Shown: positions 11,111-20,969, counted from the first letter of the stretch. The stretch is 64,000 nt of DNA from an uncultured Armatimonadota bacterium (GCA_903899015.1 CAIUHP010000045.1:112538-176537); one strand, 5' to 3'. The notes: generated from the sequence alone by a model not told the origin. Numbers and translations are program-made.

Positions 11111-11542
11111 TTAGGATTCGAAGATTTCCTCGAAACCGTTATCGACATGCAAGAGCACGAAATCATCTGGTCGGCGGCGGATGACTGCAAAACCGCCATA
11201 TTGCCTGCCATCGTGCATAAACGTGACGAAGAATTGATATTGTCTCCATCCAAGGTTATTGGCTAATCCTTCTGAGACCTTGCCAAATAACTGGGTTTTT
11301 GATTCGATCTCTCTCCAGCTCTCCTCAACATCGTTCCGACCCTGAGTAATAGCCTGGATCCATTGGGCTGCATCCAATGTTCCAAGGAATGAAACACGGG
11401 CTTGATCCCATACGATGACCGAAAGGTTGCTTGCAACGGCTCGCCGTCCCGTGCGCTTAAATGCATATTCGAGCGCCGGAACCTGATATTCATCGGCTGC
11501 GTGGATGGAGTGGACGGTTTGGATGGGGAGATTTTGAACCAT
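11111..11542 (-). CDS. Hypothetical protein, 143 residues
   Basis: Family not recognised. It is a soluble protein without signal peptide or membrane segment. It has alternating strand-like and helical stretches, a tryptophan-containing helix near the middle and a C-terminal strand pair rich in Arg/Asp. The ATG is preceded by AAAGG at useful spacing. It lies 70 bp downstream of the S53 peptidase gene on the same strand, so it may be co-transcribed with it. No function can be assigned. Confidence 0.6.
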   Translation of the reverse strand: MVQNLPIQTVHSIHAADEYQVPALEYAFKRTGRRAVASNLSVIVWDQARVSFLGTLDAAQWIQAITQGRNDVEESWREIESKTQLFGKVSEGLANNLGWRQYQFFVTFMHDGRQYGGFAVIRRRPDDFVLLHVDNGFEEIFES

Positions 11543-11612
11543 TTCGTTGAATGCCTTTTTAGATGATTGATTGGCCTAGTGCATTGAATGTCGGTTCAAT
11601 GCACTCGATTCT

Positions 11613-14600
11613 TTAGGGAGTCACCGTCACATTTGCCGTCTTTGATGTCGTGCCAAGTGTGGCAGTAATTGTGATGGCGGTATTTGCGGTCGGTTTGGCC
11701 GGTTTGAAGCTGAATGTCGCGGTGATTGAACCAGCCGTTACCACTACGGAGGTTGGCACCGGAGCGATCGTTGCGTTTGAACTCTTAAGGCTAATGGTCG
11801 TTCCTGACGGTCCTGCCGGACCGGAGAGGGTTACTGTACCAGTTACGGAGTTAGATCCGTTGCCTTGAATCGTCGAAGCCGACAAGCTTAATCCGGAGAG
11901 GGTTGCCGTGGTAACGGTTAGGGAAGCAGTCTTAGAGACTCCACCCGTCACCGTGAGGGTGACGCTTGCATTCGCGTTGACTGCGTGACTCAGCACTGGA
12001 ACAGTTGTCGATGTGGAGCCTGCCGCCACGGTCACCGTTCCGGCACTGAAACTGGCCGCCGCCGAATTGCTGGAGGCCAATGTAACGACTGTACCGCTGG
12101 GTCCGGCCGGTGAAGTCAAAGTCACCGTTAGAGTCGAATTTGCGACTCCACCCAAAACTGATGTTGGTGAGAGTGCAACCGAACTTACAACCGCTGGGTT
12201 GATCGCCAGGGATGCCGTCGCTGATGAAGTTCCAAGGCTAGAAGTGATCGTCGCACTTGTCGTCGCGCTGACCGCTGCCGCCGTCAATGTAAACGTGCCG
12301 CTTGTCGTGCCGGCTGCAACTGTCACACTCTTCGCTGACAACGTAACGGCTGGGCTTGAACTCGAGATGGAGACAACTGAACCCGTTGCAGGAGCACTTC
12401 CGCTCAGGGTGACCGTTCCCGTGACAACTGTTCCGAGACCGCCGTAGAGGCTGGTCGAACTTAGCTTGAGGGAACTAATCGCTGGTGCGGAGATCGTTAA
12501 GCCAGCGGTTGTCGATCCATTTCCTGAAGTGGCTGTGATGGTAGCGCTGGTTGTAGCAGAGACCGCTGAGGTGGAAACCGTGAACGTGGCCGTTGTTGCC
12601 CCTGCGGCAACGGTGACCGTCGCTGGCACGGTTGCTGAAGTGCTCGAAGATGAGAGAGAAACAACCACTCCACCAGTTGGCGCCGCTTCCGCAATAGTGA
12701 GTGTCCCAGTAGTTGGCACACCACCGACGAGCGAGCTTGAAGCAAGCTTCAGCGAAGTAGGGTGAGGTGCCGTTAAGGAAAGTGATGCAACCGCTGAGCT
12801 TCCCGTCATCGCACCTGTAATGGTGACTGCAGTAGTAGAAGGAACCGCCTTCGTCGTCACTGTGAATGTTGCACTGGAAGAACCGGAAGCAACCGTGACT
12901 GAAGCTGGAACGACGACCGCCGCATTAGAAGAAGACAATGTAACAACCTGACCTGCCGAAGGGGCTGCAGAATTCAGCGTAACCGTTCCCGTCAGAATCG
13001 TTCCGTTGCCTCCTTCAATGCTTGTAGCTGAAACCGTGAGCGAGGAGACCTTCGTTGTGATTCCCAGAACCTGATTGACGAGTCCTTGGATATTCATGGC
13101 TCCCCATCCAGTTACGGTGTCCCAGCCAGCGGCTGCGGTTGATGTCGAACCACTGGGTAAGGTTCCGTTGCTTCCTGACGTGATGTCAAAGAAGATTGAG
13201 GAATTGCCGTTGTAGGAGTAGAGGAGGTCATTGATTCGGCCAAATCGTTGCTTACCTGCCGAATTAGCAGTCAATCCACCCTGGGAGATGATCTGTTGCT
13301 CAGCGAGTGCGAGAGAAGCAGCCATCGTTGGAGAAGCTGCACTCGTTCCGCCGAATCCGGCATGTACGCCTGCTGAACTGATCGTCGTCGTTCCGTAGGT
13401 TCCAGCCGCCAGATACATCGTATAACCGGTCGTCGGGTCGGCGTCTGCTGCAATATCAGGAACCAATCGGTAGTTGACGCCGGTCGGTCCAACTGAGCTC
13501 TGGTATGTCGGCTTGACGTTAAACGTGCTCGCTGTCGTTTGCCAACCTCCGCCACTACCTGTCCAACCTGTCTCGGTTGTTCTCGTTCCGGTAGTTCCTG
13601 TGGTTGCGGATGAACCTCCTACGACCAGAACATCGGGATCGAAGTCAGGATATCCATAGGTGGAGATTGACGTACCGCTGTCGCCGGAAGCGGCTAAATA
13701 GGTGATCCCTTGTGCACTCATCGAAAGGTGCAAGTTATGGGCGGCGGTGGCGGTTGATGCCGCCAAGCTCCATCCGTAGCTTTCGGTGATAATGTCCGCA
13801 GAATTATCGTTTGCTTCCTTCGTGAGGACGTTGATTAGGTCGCCGTTGTAACCATCATAAATCACGATGTTCGCGAGCGGAGCGATTGCTAGGGTGCATT
13901 GGATATCCATGTCCCCTTCAATGTTTTGGGCTCCTGTTCCGGTACCTCCGTCGATGGCCGTGACGGTAATGTTGGAGGTCGAACCAGTAGTCGGAACGGG
14001 TAGGCCGTAATAGCTTATGAAGCTTGCCGCATTCGAAATTCGGAATCCATCCCAGTTCGAAATACCAATTGTTCGACCTTTGCCAGTTGCGCCCCCGTTA
14101 TAGATGGAAGCAGCGCCATAGAGCGTCCTAGCTTGACTTGGATTGAGATATTGCTTTTTGGGTTGGGTGAAGTTTTCCATTCCGGCGATATCGACAATGG
14201 AACTTGCAAGTTCAGCCGGTACGGACGGAATGCCGGTGTACGAAAATCGGGATGGGTTTTGAGCGTCGGCCGGATCGAGCGACACGAACTGGTCAATATG
14301 GACGCCAAACGCCTTTTGAGCTTGAGCAACCGTTGCATCGGCCAAGATCGATAATCGATTCTTTCCGACCAAGGTGATATTCATTCCTTGGGACTGGAGG
14401 AAGTTAACCACCTTCTGTACCTGCGATGGGGACAATCCAAACTGTTGCCCGACTTGATCAGGGGAAAGAAACTGTCTGTAGTTAGGACTCGAGGGGTTCG
14501 AGACAGAATCCACATACTTTTGAATGGCGCTGGAATCTGAGAAGGGAAGGCTAATCGCGAGGTGGAGAAGTTGAGAAGTTGCCGCACTTCCAAGGTGCAC

Positions 14601-14726
14601 CGCCTGTTGAATGGCGGCCGGTGGTGCCATATCCAGCGTGATTTTCTTTTGAGGTGCTGCAAAGCTCATCATCGGAATGGCTGCCAAGGCAACCATAGCG
14701 CTTTGTTTCTTGATTGGGAAATTCAT
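11613..14726 (-). CDS. Secreted S53 (sedolisin/pro-kumamolisin) peptidase with five C-terminal Ig-like repeats
   Basis: The ATG at 14726 is preferred over a TTG 54 nt upstream because it places a clean signal peptide (lysines, hydrophobic core, AFAAP-like end) at the N-terminus. Next come a pro-domain (FLSPDQVGQQFGLS) and the catalytic domain: Glu and Asp in NIEGDMDIQ, the conserved Asp loop before YGWSL, Ser in GGTSAASPT, and a calcium site DITSG. The last half of the protein is five tandem repeats of about 95 residues. Each starts with a LxLSxxSxxGG motif and contains VTVAAG and TATFT strands, like bacterial Ig-like or invasin modules. It is probably a self-processing acidic protease acting outside the cell. 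The low-complexity repeats create long spurious frames on the other strand. Confidence 0.9.
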   Translation of the reverse strand: MNFPIKKQSAMVALAAIPMMSFAAPQKKITLDMAPPAAIQQAVHLGSAATSQLLHLAISLPFSDSSAIQKYVDSVSNPSSPNYRQFLSPDQVGQQFGLSPSQVQKVVNFLQSQGMNITLVGKNRLSILADATVAQAQKAFGVHIDQFVSLDPADAQNPSRFSYTGIPSVPAELASSIVDIAGMENFTQPKKQYLNPSQARTLYGAASIYNGGATGKGRTIGISNWDGFRISNAASFISYYGLPVPTTGSTSNITVTAIDGGTGTGAQNIEGDMDIQCTLAIAPLANIVIYDGYNGDLINVLTKEANDNSADIITESYGWSLAASTATAAHNLHLSMSAQGITYLAASGDSGTSISTYGYPDFDPDVLVVGGSSATTGTTGTRTTETGWTGSGGGWQTTASTFNVKPTYQSSVGPTGVNYRLVPDIAADADPTTGYTMYLAAGTYGTTTISSAGVHAGFGGTSAASPTMAASLALAEQQIISQGGLTANSAGKQRFGRINDLLYSYNGNSSIFFDITSGSNGTLPSGSTSTAAAGWDTVTGWGAMNIQGLVNQVLGITTKVSSLTVSATSIEGGNGTILTGTVTLNSAAPSAGQVVTLSSSNAAVVVPASVTVASGSSSATFTVTTKAVPSTTAVTITGAMTGSSAVASLSLTAPHPTSLKLASSSLVGGVPTTGTLTIAEAAPTGGVVVSLSSSSTSATVPATVTVAAGATTATFTVSTSAVSATTSATITATSGNGSTTAGLTISAPAISSLKLSSTSLYGGLGTVVTGTVTLSGSAPATGSVVSISSSSPAVTLSAKSVTVAAGTTSGTFTLTAAAVSATTSATITSSLGTSSATASLAINPAVVSSVALSPTSVLGGVANSTLTVTLTSPAGPSGTVVTLASSNSAAASFSAGTVTVAAGSTSTTVPVLSHAVNANASVTLTVTGGVSKTASLTVTTATLSGLSLSASTIQGNGSNSVTGTVTLSGPAGPSGTTISLKSSNATIAPVPTSVVVTAGSITATFSFKPAKPTANTAITITATLGTTSKTANVTVTP

Positions 14727-14780
14727 GGTCAGTAAATGTGAATGCTTGGAATGACTAGCCTTCTCCGTCTGAAACTCCAA

Positions 14781-15183
14781 TTAGCTTCTATAGAGTGAAT
14801 TCTCGGGGTGAGTTCATGCAGTCCCCTAATTCGGTGACCCAGATTGAGTGGCCCGTATTTACACTAGGTGTAATATCCTGCCTTGCGACCGCAATTTATG
14901 CGAATGAACGCAAAAGGCCAGGTTCAAAACAATTTAATTGTCGAAAACCGTAAAAGGTAAAAATTTGAAAAAACTCTCAAATACACGCGCAGGTAAAAAT
15001 GCGTGTTTTCGTGTTCTTTGAGCCACTTGGGCTCGTTGAGGGGGGATTTTTGAGCTGATTGCATCAAGACATTGAACGTTTTATTTCCGATGCCACACAA
15101 AGCATGGTGAACTGGCAACGGACGGCATGGCCTTGTGATATCATGCGCCGAAAGTTGTACTTATCAAAAACCGAGATTGCAAT
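14781..15183. other. Intergenic region between S53 peptidase and M48 peptidase genes
   Basis: About 400 bp of divergent promoter space. It holds a perfect palindrome (14859-14873) and a small hairpin (15020-15034). TGATAT with TGGCAA 17 bp upstream near 15115-15145 is a weak plus-strand promoter candidate. No gene is convincing here. Confidence 0.4.
14859..14873. promoter_or_regulatory. Candidate operator palindrome
   Basis: TTACAC-TAG-GTGTAA, a 15-bp inverted repeat with a 3-bp centre, about 135 bp before the S53 peptidase start. It looks like a binding site for a dimeric regulator. Confidence 0.4.
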
Positions 15184-15216
15184 GTGCCTTTATCGGTTTC
15201 TAATTTGGAGATTTTG

Positions 15217-16767
15217 TTGAACCTATTGAAGAGAGCATTCTTTTTCGTCCTTCCCTCGCTTGCGTTGTCGCCAGCAGCTTTTGCTTCGCGGGTCGAGTTC
15301 ACGCAGGCAGACCTTGAAAAAATGGTCGTCGAACTCGATAAAGTCATTCCCGAAAACACCAATTTCAAGTATCCGATCAAATGTACGCTCGTTGACAAAG
15401 ACGTTGTTAATGCCTACGCTCACGTGGAGAAGGAAGGGGACAACTACCGTGCGGCCATGGTCGTCTATACCGGCCTCATCAAGCACTCGGGTAATGACAT
15501 TCGCCTTGTGAGAGCAGTGGTCGCTCACGAGTTGTCCCACTTGTCTCGCGGTCATCTCACTGACACCGATCCCTCTGCACGTGACCTTAGGAATCTTTGG
15601 ACACGCCAGCAGGAATTTGAGGCCGACAAATACGGTGCAGAAGCACTCGTTAAGGCTGGCTATTCTAAGAAGGATATGGTCGACATGTTACTGTTCCTTG
15701 ATCGAGATCAAGGACGAGGCGGTCACTGGCTAGAAAACCTTACTGCCGACCATGCGGACCCTAAGGCTCGGGCCGCCGAGATCGCCGAAAATCCCAGCGC
15801 TCTAAAGGCGCTCATCACGTTTGACACAGCACTGGCTTACGAGGACGCTCGCAACCACTTATACGCCAAGAAGCTTTTTGACTTTGCTTACAGCCAATGG
15901 CCGGAATTGAAAGAAGCTACGATCAACTCGGGCAAGTGCTCGTTGCTTTTCTACTATGACAACCTTCCTAAAGCAGTCCGCGCCAGTTGGTGGCGACCCG
16001 ACTTCGGACCGCTGATCACGAATGTCCATGCGGCTGTTCCTCAGGCGACCGAAGTTACGGACGAAGATCGTGAAAGATGGAACGACGCTCTCGCGGCTAC
16101 AAAGAAGGCAGTCGAACTCAACCCTCAGAGCCAAGAGGCTCAAGAGCTAGCCGCACTCACGTTAGTCCTCGAGCCAGATGCCAAAAAAGAGCCTGTGAAA
16201 CTCGGCATTGACTGGTTTGAAGCGGCACAGAAATCTGCGGATAAAGTGGCCGCAATTCGATTTGCCAATAACGCCGGGGTTGGATATCAACGTACCGGTG
16301 ATCTGAATAAGGCTTACCAGACAATCATCAGCGCTCAAAAGGGATCTACAGTTTTCAATTCGGCTTTAGGCGAGAACCTGGGATTGGTGAAAGTTACCGG
16401 GAGAACAAAAGATGACGATACGCTCACAGCAAATGTTCTCTTTACTTGGCTGAGCAATACGCCTTCCGCAAGTCCACGCTGGGCGACCGTGAAGAAGACT
16501 TTTGATGAAATCTGCGCCACCGTTGGAGTAACGCCTAAGGAGATCAGTCAAAAACCTGCCGTGCTGTGCCAAGTCACAACCATGGTAAGTTCAGGTAAAG
16601 AGATCGGGATCTTGTTGCCGCTCGCGGGGATGTTCACCGTTATTGGCGCACCGGATAAGCAAGTCTCTTTTGCCGAGAAGTGGCCTGACCTTCTCGAAGT
16701 ACGATGGCACAACGAGTTGCTAACCGTTTGGTCTGAGCGCGAGAAAATCATGCGCATCACGAGCTAA
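15217..16767 (+). CDS. M48-family metallopeptidase, apparently truncated by an in-frame TAA
   Basis: A TTG start at 15217 is chosen because GGAG lies 6 nt before it and it gives a compact signal peptide ending AAFAS; an upstream GTG at 15184 is the alternative. The zinc motif HELSH (about residues 104-108) and the downstream EFEADKYG ligand region identify an M48 (BepA/LoiP/HtpX-like) protease, probably periplasmic. The C-terminal half has TPR-like helices and then a beta-rich region. The frame stops at TAA (16765-16767), but the same frame continues for 82 more sensible codons to TAG at 17016. The protein may therefore be truncated, be read through, or contain a sequence error. Confidence 0.85.
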   Translation: MNLLKRAFFFVLPSLALSPAAFASRVEFTQADLEKMVVELDKVIPENTNFKYPIKCTLVDKDVVNAYAHVEKEGDNYRAAMVVYTGLIKHSGNDIRLVRAVVAHELSHLSRGHLTDTDPSARDLRNLWTRQQEFEADKYGAEALVKAGYSKKDMVDMLLFLDRDQGRGGHWLENLTADHADPKARAAEIAENPSALKALITFDTALAYEDARNHLYAKKLFDFAYSQWPELKEATINSGKCSLLFYYDNLPKAVRASWWRPDFGPLITNVHAAVPQATEVTDEDRERWNDALAATKKAVELNPQSQEAQELAALTLVLEPDAKKEPVKLGIDWFEAAQKSADKVAAIRFANNAGVGYQRTGDLNKAYQTIISAQKGSTVFNSALGENLGLVKVTGRTKDDDTLTANVLFTWLSNTPSASPRWATVKKTFDEICATVGVTPKEISQKPAVLCQVTTMVSSGKEIGILLPLAGMFTVIGAPDKQVSFAEKWPDLLEVRWHNELLTVWSEREKIMRITS

Positions 16768-17016
16768 GAAGATGGTGCCTATCTCCTTCTCAAACCGCTA
16801 GACAAGACTTCTGATACCGTTCTTAAGATCTCGGTTGGCATGTCCAAGGCAGATCTGTTTGCAATGATCAGTGAAAGTGCTTCCGTGGTTAAGAACCTTG
16901 CCCGTGGAGGCAAAGTGGATGCCTGGAACTACTTTACGGACCTCAACATGGGTGTCCTCATTGAAAACGACAAGGTCAAAGCCATCACAGTGACTCCAGT
17001 TATTTACGAAGGCTAG
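16768..17016 (+). pseudogene. In-frame continuation of the M48 peptidase after the TAA
   Basis: Exactly 83 codons in the same frame as the M48 gene, ending at TAG. The translation looks like real protein: EDGAYLLLKPLDK, then VGMSKADLFAMI (similar to the SmpA/BamE-type GMS-K helix), then VLIENDKVKAITVTP, a closing beta strand. No start codon with a ribosome site precedes it. It is best read as the displaced C-terminus of the M48 protein. Confidence 0.65.
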
Positions 17017-17027
17017 TTGTCAGTCTT

Positions 17028-17053
17028 TCCTGGGGGCAAATATGTCCCCAGGA
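17028..17053. terminator. Hairpin terminator between convergent genes
   Basis: Arms TCCTGGGG (17028-17035) and CCCCAGGA (17046-17053). It lies 12 bp after the TAG that ends the extended M48 frame, which supports 17016 as the original gene end. Confidence 0.65.
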
Positions 17054-17058
17054 TGGCT

Positions 17059-20000
17059 TTATTGAGGGAGTTTCCCACTTGGATAGCCAAGTAGTGCCAA
17101 ACGGTAACCATCATCGTTGATCAATTCAAAATACTGAGGCAACGTTTTAAACTCAGGTGCTGATTTATAAAGTGCAAATGGCGCTAATTTCGCAGCGAGT
17201 CGATAGATTTTATCGAGCCATTTCGCTTTGCCTTTAACATTGCCAAGCTTGTCAATCGTCCCAACAAACGTGCACGGTGTTCCTTCATCGTCTTTGAAGT
17301 CACCGCTGACGATACCGCTAGGATCTACTTTGAAGGTGAGCGAGCCACTAAATGCGATGCCCTTATTCTTCTCATTCATGTTCTTTAGGTAAAGCTCGTC
17401 GTCCACTAAAAGACCTCGGAATTTGGCTTGCCCTGCAAACTGAGTTACATCCGGCTTCGTGGCGAAGGAGTAGAGGCTGAACATCGGATTACTGGGTTGT
17501 CTCTCCATAGCATCCATCGCGATGGATCTTGCTTTCTCCAGGTTGCCAACAGATCGATAGTGCTTGTAAAGCACTTGAACGGCGTGTTGCTGAAGGAACT
17601 GAAATGTCCAGATTCGGTCCGAACCCTGACGGGCGAGAAGAGGTTCAGAGTGGACCCAATCTCCTTTTGCAGCGAGAGCGAGTCCATAGAATGCCTGTAC
17701 GATAAGGTCCTTCGAGGCGGTGTTAGTGACTATTTTTGCGGAATAAGACTTTTGCGAGGAAGCGAGGATGAAAGCCTTCAAAGCGGATAGTCGAGCAACC
17801 CAAACGGAACTCGGATTCACTACTTTTTTTATCAGTGCTTGAGCCGATTCAAATTTCCCATGGATTGCGTCGTAACAGGCAAGGTAACCCACCGATTCAT
17901 CAACATCATCAGCGTCTAGGCTGGCCGATCGTAACGCTTCTACTCGCAAAGAGTCACCTTCATTCATTGCTAGAAGTAAGATCTGGAATCGTAGATTGAT
18001 CGGAATGTCCTTAGCTTCCTTCGGAATGTAGCGACGAATCACGGCTTCCACTTGGGAAGATCTCTCAGCGAAAAGGCCGTATTCCAAAAACTGTTTCCAG
18101 AGTTTCGTTTCAAATCCGAAGTTGCCGGCATATCGAATGAGTTGAAGAAAGTAGACATTTATCTGTTCTTCAAAAGCGGCTTGTTTGAGAGTCCCTAGTG
18201 CCAACTCTTCGGCCATAACGGACGAAAACATGTCGTAAAGCGAACTGTAAAAAGTTAGCTCGTCGTCAACATATCTTGAACCTCGCAAGTACTCTTCCAT
18301 GACGGTGGTGTCCCCTTTGAGCTGCTTCATCAGCATGGTCACGATATGTGCTTTCCAAGAATAGGGAGATTTCGCGGCAGCAGCCAAGAATTCGTCCTGG
18401 AGGGATCCAATGTAGGGCCCGGCTATCTTGACTGCCAAGAATAGATAGCTTTCTTTGATGCCTCCCTTGAGAGCAAGTTGAATGTATTGCAGGCTAACTT
18501 TGGAGTCACCTCTTTCTTTGGCAATTTTGGCTTTGAGCAAGTACGCAAGTGAGCTGATTTCTGCTTGGTCTGTGGCGGCATCGAGGAATCGGTTGAGAGA
18601 TTTCTGATCACCTAATTCATAGAGCGGCGTTAGGCAAGCAAGCATGAGATTCTCGTCGTTGGGATCATTGCCTTCGGAAGTGTGAGCAGCGTCCAGCAAT
18701 TTGAGAGCATCTTTCCATCGGCGTTCGGTGAGCGCAAGCTGAGCCTTGGCGTAAAACTTCCGCCTCTGGGAAACGTTTGGAAGGTCTGCAAAGATCTTTG
18801 ATGCTTTGAGTCGTTCCGCTTGGCTTCCCTGTAGGTCAATCACGAGCCAGGCTAGCCGGCTCAATTCCCAGTCAGTATGAGGTTGAAGGAGGTTTTGGGC
18901 GGCCTGAAGACGTAGCTTGGGTGGGAGTGCTCGGGAGAGCGAACTTGTCTGAGCAAGATCCTTCCAAAATCCTGACTTCATGTTGAAAAGCGGGTCGTAA
19001 ACCTTGTTGGCTTCTCCCGAGCGCCCGAGTTGATCGAGGGACGCTGCTAACAAATACCTGGATGCAGGTTCAAGCTCGCCTAGTTGTTCGACGACCTTTA
19101 GAATCTCGATCGCCTCAATGTTCCGATCCTTCTCCGCAAGCGCTTCGGCATAAGTTGTGAGTGACGCAACGTACTCTTGCCTGCTCAACCTTGAAGCTTT
19201 GTCCTTGAAGGAGTTGATGGAAGCCTCGGTGACGGAGGTGGACGGATAGGCAGCGAGGAGCACGTCTAGAGTGCTGTCATCCCCCCAAAGCATCGGAAGT
19301 TGAGCAAATTTGCCGTGATCAGGTTCGGTGAAGTCGAAGACTTTCTTCTGCACTTGTTGCCCAAGCTTGGAAGCCCAAAGGGCTCCAGATCCGTCTCTCA
19401 GGGTTGAATCTTGCAATGCTTCGAGTAGACAGTGAGTGAAGGCACCTTGCTTCAAATCGGGGTATTCATAAGAGCGTTTGCCGGGTGCACATCCCAGAAT
19501 GACGGCAAGGTTTGCTTGATGACAAAGGGAAGCAAGTTCGATTCCAAAATCGTTCTTGGTGCCGGCCCGGCAAGCGTCGGTGATGAACAAGACATTTTTG
19601 AGACCGGCCTTCGCGATTTTACTGATCACTTCTTTTACGGGGACGCCCATTTGCTCGATCTGGTCTTTCTTCGTGTCGGAAGGCAAAAGGAAGTCACCCT
19701 TGGGAGTGGCCACCCCGTGGCCCGAAAAGTAGAAGACAAAAAGGTTTCCCCTGTCTAGCTTAGGGTCGGCCAAAAGCGCATCAAGATTGGCTAGGATGTT
19801 TGTCGAGGAAGGAGCTTCCTTCTCAGTTCCTCCGTCTGCAAGCAACCTAACGTTGGCAGGATCAAACTCCAGTTTTCCGGTTAAGAGGTCGGCAAAATCC
19901 CGTGCTTCTTTTGCGGTGTATTTGAGCTGGCCAATGTCTTCGCCGTAATTCGAAACGCCGACCACCATCGCCCACCGTCCTTTTGGAACGAACGGCTTCT

Positions 20001-20109
20001 GCCCGATCCCTTTTAAGTCCGCGTTCGTTTGGGCAACGGCACGACTTGTGTATCCAAAGTTTAAAAGTGAGACTGCTAACGCAATCAGAAACAGTAAGCG
20101 CCTTTGCAC
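17059..20109 (-). CDS. Secreted caspase-like (C14) peptidase with TPR-type repeats
   Basis: 1016 residues. A signal peptide (basic MQRRLL, hydrophobic core, AVAQ end) is followed by a caspase-like domain (about 44-290) with the catalytic dyad His131 in FYFSGHG and Cys180 in ITDACRAG, both intact. The following 500-600 residues are helical TPR/Sel1-like repeats, and a short beta-rich domain closes the protein. Bacterial orthocaspases of this design usually cleave after Arg/Lys, but substrates are rarely known. The GTG start lies 6 nt after TAAAAT, suggesting a leaderless mRNA. It is convergent with the M48 gene. Confidence 0.9.
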   Translation of the reverse strand: MQRRLLFLIALAVSLLNFGYTSRAVAQTNADLKGIGQKPFVPKGRWAMVVGVSNYGEDIGQLKYTAKEARDFADLLTGKLEFDPANVRLLADGGTEKEAPSSTNILANLDALLADPKLDRGNLFVFYFSGHGVATPKGDFLLPSDTKKDQIEQMGVPVKEVISKIAKAGLKNVLFITDACRAGTKNDFGIELASLCHQANLAVILGCAPGKRSYEYPDLKQGAFTHCLLEALQDSTLRDGSGALWASKLGQQVQKKVFDFTEPDHGKFAQLPMLWGDDSTLDVLLAAYPSTSVTEASINSFKDKASRLSRQEYVASLTTYAEALAEKDRNIEAIEILKVVEQLGELEPASRYLLAASLDQLGRSGEANKVYDPLFNMKSGFWKDLAQTSSLSRALPPKLRLQAAQNLLQPHTDWELSRLAWLVIDLQGSQAERLKASKIFADLPNVSQRRKFYAKAQLALTERRWKDALKLLDAAHTSEGNDPNDENLMLACLTPLYELGDQKSLNRFLDAATDQAEISSLAYLLKAKIAKERGDSKVSLQYIQLALKGGIKESYLFLAVKIAGPYIGSLQDEFLAAAAKSPYSWKAHIVTMLMKQLKGDTTVMEEYLRGSRYVDDELTFYSSLYDMFSSVMAEELALGTLKQAAFEEQINVYFLQLIRYAGNFGFETKLWKQFLEYGLFAERSSQVEAVIRRYIPKEAKDIPINLRFQILLLAMNEGDSLRVEALRSASLDADDVDESVGYLACYDAIHGKFESAQALIKKVVNPSSVWVARLSALKAFILASSQKSYSAKIVTNTASKDLIVQAFYGLALAAKGDWVHSEPLLARQGSDRIWTFQFLQQHAVQVLYKHYRSVGNLEKARSIAMDAMERQPSNPMFSLYSFATKPDVTQFAGQAKFRGLLVDDELYLKNMNEKNKGIAFSGSLTFKVDPSGIVSGDFKDDEGTPCTFVGTIDKLGNVKGKAKWLDKIYRLAAKLAPFALYKSAPEFKTLPQYFELINDDGYRLALLGYPSGKLPQ

Positions 20110-20115
20110 TTGGCT

Positions 20116-20121
20116 ATTTTA
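20116..20121 (-). promoter_or_regulatory. Candidate -10 box for leaderless caspase gene
   Basis: TAAAAT on the minus strand, 6 nt before the GTG at 20109. There is no Shine-Dalgarno sequence. Confidence 0.4.
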
Positions 20122-20276
20122 AACTCTGCCCTGGAAAGAGTGAGGGGTCCGCAGGTTGGGTTTGAACCTTTAGACTGATTTTCTCTCTTTAAGCCTTAGG
20201 TTCGGGAAACAACTTATAGGCAATAAGATTGATGCACAATCTGGAAATGCCTTTGCCGGGAACCCGTAGAAGTGTT

Positions 20277-20969
20277 ATGACGATTCAAAGCTTAGAACTG
20301 GCTTCGGTCGACCCCAGGGCCATTAGCGAGTTTTACGCTCAATGTCTTGATCTTGTTGAAGAGCCTGTCGAGTCCAGCGATTCTAGTTTGCTCTGGGTTG
20401 GGCCTACGAACCTTACGTTTCGGAAAGTCGAAGAACGAAGCCCTCCCTATCATTTTGCAATAAATATCCATCCTGGTTCATTTAAAAAGTGGCTAGCTCG
20501 ATTGGAAAGCCTCAGGATCGATGTTTTGAAGGACTCAACCGGTGAATCCAGTTTTCGGTTTGAAAGCTGGCAGGCTTCGTCAGTCTATTTCCGAGATCCA
20601 GATGGCAACATCGCGGAGTTGATCGCGAGAGACAACATTCCTCATGATGCGTGGAACCATCTCGAAGAAGGGAACCTTTCCTCGACAATCTTAGGCGTTA
20701 GTGAAATTGGGCTCGTCGTGCCCAACGTGTCTGCCTTTACTCGTACACTTAACATTCCTCAATATCAGGAATCCAGCGAAGCCTTTGCCGCGCTTGGTGA
20801 TCCCAACGGCCTCCTGATCGTGGTGAAGCAGGGAAGGGAGTGGTATCCCAACACCGGGGTCATGGCAGATTCTGGAAGTTTGTCAGTTAAGTGGATAGAC
20901 CGTTCGATGCAAAGCTGGACGCTTGCCGGACCACCCTATGTGGCTACATCAACGCATATTAGCGAATGA
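20277..20969 (+). CDS. VOC-superfamily (glyoxalase/dioxygenase fold) protein
   Basis: From the ATG at 20277 the protein starts directly with a VOC strand (IQSLELASVDP); upstream TTG/ATG codons at 20229-20232 would add 16 unlike residues. The first VOC module runs to about residue 118 and contains FYAQCLDL and the classic YFRDPDGNIAELIA end. The second half is a degenerate module (SEIGLVVPNVSAF, GDPNGLLIVV). This is a two-module metal-dependent fold whose reaction cannot be named. It is convergent with the M15 peptidase gene, with an 11-bp overlap of stops. Confidence 0.8.
   Translation: MTIQSLELASVDPRAISEFYAQCLDLVEEPVESSDSSLLWVGPTNLTFRKVEERSPPYHFAINIHPGSFKKWLARLESLRIDVLKDSTGESSFRFESWQASSVYFRDPDGNIAELIARDNIPHDAWNHLEEGNLSSTILGVSEIGLVVPNVSAFTRTLNIPQYQESSEAFAALGDPNGLLIVVKQGREWYPNTGVMADSGSLSVKWIDRSMQSWTLAGPPYVATSTHISE

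Noticed and set aside
11650..12765. Long plus-strand frames opposite the S53 peptidase repeats
   Set aside because: Valine/threonine/alanine-rich shadows of the low-complexity repeats; the peptidase and its signal peptide are on the minus strand.
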